Shown here in pieces: positions 58,990-64,000 of a stretch of DNA of 64,000 bases. Location: assembly GCA_035578155.1 (NCBI GenBank), contig JAPWDM010000014.1:11821501-11885500 (forward strand). Reading direction: 5' to 3'. The stretch's first letter is position 1. Each line of letters begins with the position of its first letter. Origin of the DNA: Brachynemurus nebulosus (lineage: Eukaryota; Arthropoda; Insecta; Neuroptera; Myrmeleontidae). The translations under genes and the position numbers were made by a program. The notes beneath the pieces are model-generated. The model was not told the origin of the DNA. It worked only from the letters and a program-made list of their open reading frames with translations, and ran no database searches.

Positions 58990-60085
58990 ATAAACTAAAC
59001 GACCAATTTTAAAAATTTCTTCACTGTTACAGAGCTAAACTATTTTAGATAGATTTAGAATACATTATGTAAGGTCTGCCAGGGTCCACAGGACCCAAAA
59101 GTGTCAAAAATAAACTAACTGACCAATTTTGAAAATTTTTTCACTCTTACAGAGCTAAACTGTTTTAGATAAATATAGATTCCGTTATGTAAGGTCTGCC
59201 AGGGTCCATAGGATCCAGAAGTGTCAAAAATAAACTAACTGACCGATTTTGAAAATTTTTTCACTGTTACAGAGCTAAACTATTTTAGATACATATAAAT
59301 TACGTTATGTAAGGTCCACCAAGGTCCATAGAACCGAAAAATGTCAAAAATAAACTAACTGACCGATTTTGAAAATTTTTTCACTGTTACAGAGCTAAAC
59401 TATTTTAGATAAATATAGATTACGTTATGTAAGGTCTGCCAAGGTCCATGGGATCCAAAAGTGTCAAAAATAAACTAACCGACCGATTTTGAAAATTTTT
59501 TCACTGTTACAGAGCTAAACTATTTTAGATAAATATAGATTACGTTATGTAAGGTCTGCCAGGGTCCATGGGATCCAAAAGTGTCAAAAATAAACTAACC
59601 GACCGATTTTGAAAATTTTTTCACTGTTGGGGAACTAAGCTATTTTAGATAGACATACATTACGTTATTTAGGGTCCGCCAGGGTCCATGGGACCCAAAA
59701 GTGGTAAAAATAAACTAACCGACCGATTTTGAAAATTTTTTCACTGTTACAGAGCTAAACTATTTTAGATAAATATAGATTACGTTATGTAAAGTCTGCC
59801 AGGGTCCATCGGATCCAAAAGTGTCAAAAATAAACTAACCGACCGATTTTGAAAATTTTTTCACTGTTGGGGAGCTAAGCCATTTTAGATACATATAGAT
59901 TAGGTTATGTAAGGTCTGAAGTGTCAGTAGGACCTAAAAGTGTCAAAAATAAAATAACTGACCGATTATGAAACTTTTTTACTATTACCGAGGTAAACTA
60001 TTTTAGATAGGTACAGGTTGTGTTATCTGAGATCCACAACTGTCCTGCGGATGCAAATGCGGCGTAGAATGCTACACAACGGGTT

Positions 60086-60159
<74 letters not shown>

Positions 60160-60430
60160 CATAAAGTCCGCCTAGAATATACGGTCGAGCTGATTTTTTA
60201 ATGAGGTCCACCGGGATCTTGCAGATCCGAAAACGCCAGTAATAAGCTATCGAACCGTAGCTAAAAAATTTCTCACTGCTAGAGAACTAAATTATTTTAG
60301 ATGGATACAACTATGCTGCACAAAATTCGTTCGGGTTCTTGGGTCCCCAAAAATACCAAAACTAATTGCCCAACCGATTTTAAAAATTCTATTACTCTTA
60401 GAAAGCTAAACTATTTTAAATAGGTACAGG
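58990..60430 (-). repeat. Tandem array of about 120-bp monomers, copy 2
   Basis: GAGCTAAACTATTTTAGATA recurs at a 120-base step from about 59031 to 59991, with degenerate units near 60290 and 60411 beyond the AT run. By eye there are eleven units against ten in copy 1. Two units (near 59630 and 59870) carry GTTGGGGA in place of GTTACAGA, and one such unit exists in copy 1 (near 1420), which lets the arrays be aligned. Confidence 0.9.
60090..60157. repeat. (AT)n microsatellite
   Basis: Counterpart of the run at 1129. Confidence 0.97.
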
Positions 60431-60505
60431 TCTTAGATGAGATCCACCAGTGCCCAAGATTTGGAAATTCGCTATGTTATGCAGATGCTGCGACAGGGGT
60501 ATTTT

Positions 60506-60835
60506 TTTTTTTGAATTGAAGATTGAATGAGTGAATAAAAGGGGAATACCAAGGCGAGCGCGAACGAAGCAAAATGTAAACAATAAAACAAAAGTATCAA
60601 CTTAAAAATAACTGAAGTTGAATGCCAATGTTGGTGAGATGGAAAAAAAAGAGTGTCACCTAGCAGTTATGTGTAGTGGTGAGTGGAGTGCAAGCAAACG
60701 ATAGGATAGCCGAGAGAGTTGTTACGTCGAATAAATTGAATTGAGCCACCAGGAGGCAGACTTTAGATTGCTGCGTATATGTATGTGAAGACCATACGAC
60801 TGTTGGCTGGTTATGTGTACGAGTGTACAGTTGAT
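60506..60835. other. No gene recognised
   Basis: Somewhat richer in G+C (GCGAGCGCGAACGAAGC near 60554) but without a supported frame. Confidence 0.4.
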
Positions 60836-61345
60836 CCTTTTTTTGTGCGATGGAGGGGACTGCATAAAAGAAATCGCAAAAAAAAAAAAAATATATTCAA
60901 AAATATCATAAATAGCTATAAAAAGTATAGTTCGATCCAGTTGTACAAAAAACTTTTTTTATGCGGTTGGTCGGGACCGCATAAAAAAAGTTTCATCGAT
61001 AAAACATCATTCAAAACGCTCAAAACTTAGAAATTTCCTTAGAAGTTGCTTCTATAAACAAGATAAAGCCTTAATTTACACGTAGGAATATTTAATTCCT
61101 TTTTATAATATTATAAAAATTTTTAAAAAATACATTTGTAAAAAAAATTAAATGACGCAATAATTTATGTTTTTATACAATGTATTGATTAAATGCTTAA
61201 AAGTCGTTAAAAAGTATTTTTATCAAAGAAAGTTATTATAGTAATTGTTTAAGTTTCTTACTGTCTCGTGATTTTGATTCACATTATGCATTTTAATGGC
61301 GATTTTTTACAAATCGCATAAAAAAAACCGTACAAAAAAGAGTTC
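60836..61345. repeat. Dispersed repeat, TTTTTGTGCGATGG family
   Basis: TTTTTTTGTGCGATGGAGGG followed by ACTGCATAAAA, and later TTATGCGGTTGG, parallel 21722-21843. Near 61308-61345 ACAAATCGCATAAAA and CCGTACAAAAAAG look like the opposite end in inverted form, so a TIR element is possible. The 83-codon frame at 60779 runs through it. Confidence 0.5.
60952..60991. repeat. Perfect 16-bp-stem hairpin
   Basis: ACTTTTTTTATGCGGT and its exact inverse flank TGGTCGGG. It lies inside the repeat at 60836. Confidence 0.9.
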
Positions 61346-61703
61346 CTCTGTGTGTGTCGTTCTGATTGTTTTATTGCTTTAGGAAAATTATTTTTATGTA
61401 TGTAAGTGTATACAACAAGCGACGGAATATGACAATGGATTTTTCTCCGGTGGCTTCACCCACATTTTCATATCATAACTAACTACTCTACTTTTGTACT
61501 TACTCCGTTAGTTGTAATTATTTTATTTTTAATTAATTTATACAGTGTGTTTCTGTTTGAAGATGTTGCGGGTATCATTACAACTTATGCGTCTGTAAAA
61601 AATACGTTGTTTGGATATCGTTGATCTTACAATGTGTACTTACTGAAATTTGGGGTGATTGGACAGTGTTTCCAAACTGATTAAAAGTAGTTTGGCACAA
61701 TAA
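61346..61703. other. No feature recognised
   Basis: AT-rich sequence without visible structure. Confidence 0.5.
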
Positions 61704-62972
61704 GTGCCGATGCGCACACGCGTTTTTTTACCGCTGCGTGCACGCAGCGGCACCACAAAATCTGATGCACACATGCGGTATTTTCACGTTGCGTACATGC
61801 TACGGCGCCGCTGCGTGCACGCAGCGGCACCGCACGTTTAATCGGTTGTCGCAGTTACAAAACTAGTGGCGTTGTTGTAAATTTGGACAACGTAATACAT
61901 AAAATATAATTTCTATACTATCAGTTAACGTAAAAATTAATATAAAACTAATTTCTTACTTCTCTTCTATCTATCTCTTCACTGGAATCCAGTGTTGGGA
62001 TTTTTTTGAAGTAATAATTGTCATCAGTTTTACCAAAATTAAAGTATGTCGTGAGAAACTGTAATACAATCCAAAATTATAGTTGAGTAAATAAAAAAAA
62101 ATTTTTTTCGACAAAGCAAAAGACGAAAATTTTTTTGAAAAATACCATTATTAAGGGAAAATAGAACATACTATAAGCAAAAACACAAAACAATAATAAA
62201 CTGTAAACAAAATATAAAATAAAAAAAAAATACCGTTGTAAACAATCGAAAAATGATTTATTTTTTTAGATTTTATTAATAATTTTGTGCAATTTTATAA
62301 TTAAAACTCTGTGTTATTCTGTGTAAAATTCATAAAATTGTTATGTTAAAACTGATATAACTACATTGTTGATAAACCAATAAACAAATCAGTTGCTGTT
62401 TGTTATCATTCTCGGAATTTATTGTACAGTAAATTTTACAAATGACAGAAAAAAATTAAAACTAAAATTTTTTATGGAATTTACAAAATATAAAAAATGA
62501 ATCGTTTTCAGATGCAAAATGAAATTTTTTTAATAATTTATGTATTAGGATTCAACCATTTGATGAGTTTTGTGTAAATTATAGAGAGGAAATTAAATCC
62601 AAATACATATAAATTTCTATACCTCAACTGGAATTATTAGCTATAACCCTGTAACATTCAACATTCCATCAATTAAAACAAACAACAGTTCAAGGTCTAT
62701 TTTCCAACAGTTGTATATTTTCTGCGTGAGAAAAACGTATGTGTGCATTGACTAATTGAAAACAATGTACTACAAGAACGCAGTTGTGGCAATTTGCCGG
62801 TGCGTTGCCGCGGCGGTGCTGTAGGGAACTGCCGCACAAAATGCACGCTGTGTGCAGGCAGCGGTGTCGCGCGGCACCGCAACTATGTACGCATCACACA
62901 ATTTAACTCAATGTACTTTCGACCGCAGTTGCGTGCACGCAGCGGTAAAACAACGCATGTGTGCATCGGCAC
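61704..62972. mobile_element. PIF/Harbinger-type element with TAA target duplication
   Basis: GTGCCGATGCGCACACGCGT and the inverse of the right end (GTGCCGATGCACACATGCGT) are inverted, with TAA on both flanks (61701-61703 and 62973-62975). The subterminal 140 bases on the left and 200 on the right are strongly GC-rich in an AT-rich setting and carry repeated GCTGCGTGCACGCAGC palindromes. The middle (about 61900-62690) is AT-rich and non-coding. Frames at 62697 and 62794 are read through the GC-rich repeats. A 3-bp TWA duplication suits PIF/Harbinger; the family is unknown. Confidence 0.75.
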
Positions 62973-63023
62973 TAACACACTGCTTAGTCAGGTTTCGTAT
63001 CGATTAGAGCTGGTGTTTCTTAA

Positions 63024-63548
63024 GGTATTAGGTCCGGAAAACGATTTTTCAACGGAATTTAACGAAACTTCTCTAGAAATTTATTTAATTCAATACCAGT
63101 AATACGAACCTATACCGAAAAAAATTGACCGCCCCAATTTTGAGAAAAATGGTTTCAAAGTTTTGTAATTTTAACACGAGCTCTAATGGGAAGTTGACAT
63201 ATTCACACTTTTTCTTGAATAAAATGAAAACGTGTCAAAGGAATTTTATAAAAATTTAATATGTTTTAAAATGCAAAGTTACAAACCATATTTAATAACA
63301 AATAAAATTTATTGAGCGTGCCGTTTTTGAAATATAATTTATAAACATCATTTTACAACGTTTTTAAAACGCTTTTTCAACAATATTTTTATATTGCCAC
63401 AACACAAGCGCACGGAAATTAAAAAAAACAAGTGGTATGCAAATATAATAACTGAAAATTATTAATACATTATTTAATTTTTGATAAAAGAAAATTTTTT
63501 CGCTGACCTATACTTTTGTATATACCTGACTATCTCGCACCAAATACC
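63024..63548. mobile_element. TTAA-flanked short TIR element
   Basis: GGTATTAGGTCCG (63024) and the inverse of the right end (GGTATTTGGTGCG, to 63548) match at 11 of 13 bases, and TTAA lies on both sides. TTAA is the piggyBac target but is also easy to find by chance in AT-rich DNA. No protein is encoded. Confidence 0.5.
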
Positions 63549-63692
63549 TTAAGGTGGTGAAATAATCAGCTTCGATATTTAGTGATAGTACTATGAAGAA
63601 TCAGATGGAGTGTACTCCGAATGATTTTCTGTAACGGAATCTCCAGATAATGTAGACGCCGAAGAAGATGTTGGTTTGCCACGCGTTATTAA

Positions 63693-63764
63693 GGTATCCA
63701 AATGGTGATACAAGAGAGGAACTATAACGGTGTCTAAATGGTGATACAAGAGAGGAAAAACATC
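63693..63764 (+). repeat. Two 36-bp tandem units
   Basis: GGTATCCAAATGGTGATACA then AGAGAGGAA is repeated 36 bases later with three changes. The period is a multiple of three. The surrounding frame (63590-63780) reads ESPDNVDAEEDVGLPRVIKV-like sequence broken by TGA codons, so it might be a decayed exon or transposon tail. Confidence 0.6.
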
Positions 63765-64000
63765 AAAAATTTACCTTTTTTATTATTACTTTTTTTATAT
63801 CAATAAATATTTTATTAAAAAAACTAAATATACCTACACCATTTTTTCTACATGTTTTGAGATAAAGAAAAAAAATTTTTCCTAAAAAAATCCAAAAATG
63901 ACCTGAGTATAAATGGCTTTGAAATTGACACTGCGAGATTTTTCCATCTTGATGGTTCCTCGCGTTCTGAAATCCCTAGTGAACCAAAATAAAAAAATCA

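Larger units (their letters stand above)
57862..60505 (-). mobile_element. Helentron/HINE-like non-autonomous element, copy 2
   Basis: It is the inverted partner of 781-3323, about 54.5 kb away. On the minus strand it starts AAAATACCCCTGTCGCAGC (60505) and ends with the hairpin and CTAA (57865-57862). It is about 100 bases longer: one extra 120-base monomer, offset by shorter differences such as the AT runs. Non-tandem parts, such as the segment that reads MIGSNDKKWPENLLLGIRRV in both copies, are nearly identical. That small frame is shared only because the copies are recent and it ends in the AT tract. Flanking sequences differ, so the pair reflects two insertions and not a duplicated block. 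Confidence 0.7.

Noticed and set aside
62020..62050. A further hammerhead from CTGATGA on the minus strand
   Set aside because: No GAAA or stem III follows.

Overview
The window looks like a non-coding, repeat-dominated stretch of a large, AT-rich arthropod genome. An insect is likely; a hemipteran such as an aphid relative is my best guess, but the order is not proven. I find no intact protein gene, rRNA or complete tRNA. Almost every open frame is below 110 codons and lies in microsatellite or repeat sequence. Nearly everything that can be named is a transposable element, mostly short non-autonomous ones: Helitrons and Helentron-like elements, TA-flanked Tc1/mariner-type MITEs, PIF/Harbinger-type MITEs with 3-bp target duplications, hAT-like ends, Penelope-like element (PLE) tails, tRNA-derived SINE relics and long fold-back (inverted-repeat) elements.

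Layout. 0.8-3.3 kb and 57.9-60.5 kb hold two opposite-facing, highly similar copies of a 2.5-2.6 kb Helentron/HINE-like element: subterminal inverted repeat, internal array of about 120-bp monomers, two (AT)n tracts, and a 3' hairpin followed by CTAA. A third 5' end lies at 34.6 kb. 4.2-4.7 kb is a Helitron 3' end joined to a PLE tail carrying a hammerhead-ribozyme-like fold. 5-8.4 kb, 12.6-14.6 kb, 16.3-17.1 kb, 28.6-29.3 kb, 44.2-44.8 kb and 47.3-50.6 kb are fold-back or TIR elements. 9.9-10.8 kb has a SINE next to a frameshifted relic of a multicopy arthropod protein. 21.8-24.4 kb mixes hAT-like ends rich in ATCGATTATT with PLE tails, one of which keeps the last 57 codons of its GIY-YIG endonuclease region. 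25.4-31.2 kb and 55.8-56.6 kb hold related TA-flanked families, including a 162-bp element that is almost entirely a palindrome. 33.1, 54.5 and 61.7 kb hold PIF/Harbinger-type elements.

Possible host sequence. The only candidates for a real gene are three plus-strand blocks at 50.94-52.0 kb. They have plausible splice sites, one matching intron phase and a terminal stop followed by a polyadenylation hexamer. I do not recognise the protein and confidence is low.

The most interesting signals are the hammerhead-like fold in the PLE tail, a second PLE tail whose homology begins about four bases after the predicted cleavage point of a related fold, the paired HINE-like elements carrying satellite monomers, and several near-perfect long hairpins that could yield double-stranded RNA if transcribed.
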